From: Membranipora membranacea
Lineage: Eukaryota; Bryozoa; Gymnolaemata; Cheilostomatida; Membraniporidae
NCBI GenBank assembly: GCA_914767715.1
Contig: OU612069.1
Location: forward strand, 6,512,001-6,572,000
Reading direction: 5' to 3'
Length of the DNA: 60,000 bases
Shown here: in pieces, positions 58,701-60,000 of the stretch
How positions within the stretch are numbered: position 1 is the first letter of the stretch
Layout: the number at the start of each line of letters is the position of its first letter
Translations under genes and position numbers: made by a program
Notes under the pieces: generated by a model
Database searches by the model: none
What the model was told of the DNA's origin: nothing
Seen by the model: the letters and a program-made list of their open reading frames with translations, nothing else

Positions 58701-60000
58701 GTAGACTTGTGAAACAGATAGTGATGTGAAATTAATCAGTGCTGCCAAAAAAATGAATTTACTATGGTATTCTTTGTATATATGTAGCAAAATAGTACAT
58801 ATTGAATTTATTTATTTTCAATAACTTGGACTATGAGTCTGTCTGCCAACATGGTTGTCAACAAAACCGATAAGGTGGTAACAACAGTAATCATTTTGTC
58901 TTTTTGTCCTGTGACAGTAATTATTTTATCTTTTTGTTTTTGTAATTACTTTTGAGAGAGAAACTGCTTTAGTTCATAAAATTAAGAAAGTGCAGCAGCA
59001 CATCTGGCAGTTCAATGATAAAATGAAAAATCAAGCTTTGTTGATACCTTTAGTCGTGTTGATTTTTATTTTCAAGCACTCACCACCAGATAACTGGCTA
59101 ACAGGATACCCGACCGTCAGCCTGTGCTCATGTGGACACAGTTTGGGGGACAACCTGTACTGGTACAGACGGAAAGGCAACTTGTTTTAATGATCAGAAA
59201 AATTTTGCTGAACAGGCATGGGCGGATAGTCAAAACGGAATGCCCAACTGCTTCAGCTTGATCTGAAGCCTTTACCGACTGGCCCCTAGTGTATTTACAT
59301 TATTGCTAGCATGGTGCCTAGTTGACATTATGCTGAGAACAGCTGAAATTAAGAGATTGTATGTGCCAATTAAAAGTCTTCATCCACAAGAAGAGATGTT
59401 AGAGCCCGTGTAAAATTTACACAAATTTGGAGCAGTCCAGTGCTCTAAATAGCAAGATTGCTGTTGTATGATAACTGTAATGACTAGATTCTTTAAAACA
59501 CCACCTGTATTACTGACCCTTATTTGAGCAGACCTAAATAGACCTAGATGAGCATGCAATGACTGGTTCATGTTCTAGCTTGAATTTAAAAAAGCAATCA
59601 TAACAAGCAAGCATTTTCACATTTACTTCACAGCACTTAGACGTGCTTCTTGTGTTACACTTGTTTAGACTAAGAGGGGAATAGGTGACAATAACAGCAG
59701 GTAATCCCATTATTATGTCTTAAGACTGATCAGTGTAAACATCCCTCAATCTCTAGCCAACATTTGGTGATGTTCACTTCCTTGTGCCATCATTGATCTA
59801 AGCCATGATCTTGCCAATGCGACACCGATCGAATTAAGTCACAAACCAATCTGATCAAACACCTGTTTTCTCTTGACATACTCATTCGAAAAAAACTACT
59901 GCAGCCTGTCTAGCATTCCTGTTTAAGTAGAGCGAGTTGTGAAAATGCATAAAAAGGACAAAATGAGGAGGCAATCTTACTTGGAAAATAGCCAGTCTTG
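55750..60000 (+). repeat. LRR flank, LINE tail, then mosaic module array, version II, copy D
   Basis: LINE C-terminal tail near 56225-56330, 'caaatgccaataatactgat' near 56669, 'gtctagaagttttgaaat' near 56842, 'cttggtggcctgaagttag' near 57057, 'ccgatcaaaattgattggg' near 58035, 'ccagtaggggatgatctaatg' near 58363, 'ctttcagttagaagatgtg' near 58588, 'acaggatacccgacc' near 59101, 'gacctagatgagcatgcaatg' near 59541, 'cttgacatactcattcg' near 59873. The copy runs off the end of the window. Small open frames at 57192-57377, 58021-58206 and 58990-59190 are not supported as genes. Confidence 0.8.

Noticed and set aside
1555-59190. Short open frames in the l module (about 1555-1767, 5590-5790, 23155-23373, 46065-46289, 49172-49426, 54302-54496, 58990-59190) as a protein family
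   Set aside because: Frames occur on different strands and in different frames between copies, with no shared domain. They are incidental to a low-stop segment.
1-60000. CRISPR-like array from the regular repeats
   Set aside because: Repeat units are hundreds to thousands of bases long, diverged, in a spliced eukaryotic context, without short repeat-spacer structure or cas genes.

Overview
This is AT-rich eukaryotic DNA. I read it as a metazoan, probably an aquatic invertebrate: GT-AG introns, leucine-rich-repeat (LRR) exons, a BEL/Pao retroelement, a CR1/Rex1-like LINE and a cut-and-paste transposon with a spliced gene. No single-copy housekeeping gene, rRNA, tRNA or CRISPR array is visible, and the species cannot be named from the sequence alone.

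Layout. Most of the window is a mosaic of direct, diverged copies of a few intron-like modules that recur in the same order. They lie roughly at 1-3060, 5576-6919, 9371-16110, 17460-18800, 21050-25200, 29841-35394 and 39225-60000. Embedded in them on the minus strand are four copies of one 141-nt, phase 1-1 LRR exon (6779-6919, 42100-42240, 50831-50967, 55606-55746). Three copies keep both splice sites; the 50.8 kb copy lost its donor in a deletion. Between the 50.8 and 55.6 kb copies the exon differs far more (25 of 136 nt) than the adjacent intron (about 6 of 160 nt). The amino-acid changes cluster at the exposed positions of the LRR beta-strand motif. This looks like a diversifying recognition locus, with exon cassettes in duplicated introns.

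Insertions in the mosaic. (1) 35395-39224 is an apparently intact 3.83-kb DNA transposon with imperfect terminal inverted repeats and a TA target duplication confirmed against an unoccupied paralogous site. Its one minus-strand gene has eight exons that join in frame to 673 residues, with a candidate DDD triad; it most resembles the uncharacterised DUF7869-type proteins. (2) 26341-29840 is a BEL/Pao element that is broken and 3'-truncated. (3) 14515-15640 is a 5'-truncated LINE. (4) 13073-13335 is a palindromic MITE with an identifiable empty site. (5) 16706-17413 is a non-autonomous element with long inverted arms. There is also a near-perfect 67-bp palindrome (24618-24684) that looks like a template-switch event, and a 24-bp perfect hairpin at 26064-26139.

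The two items most worth following are the intact transposon gene and the LRR cassette array. The large stretches between named features hold diverged repeats or sequence in which I recognise nothing; these are marked.
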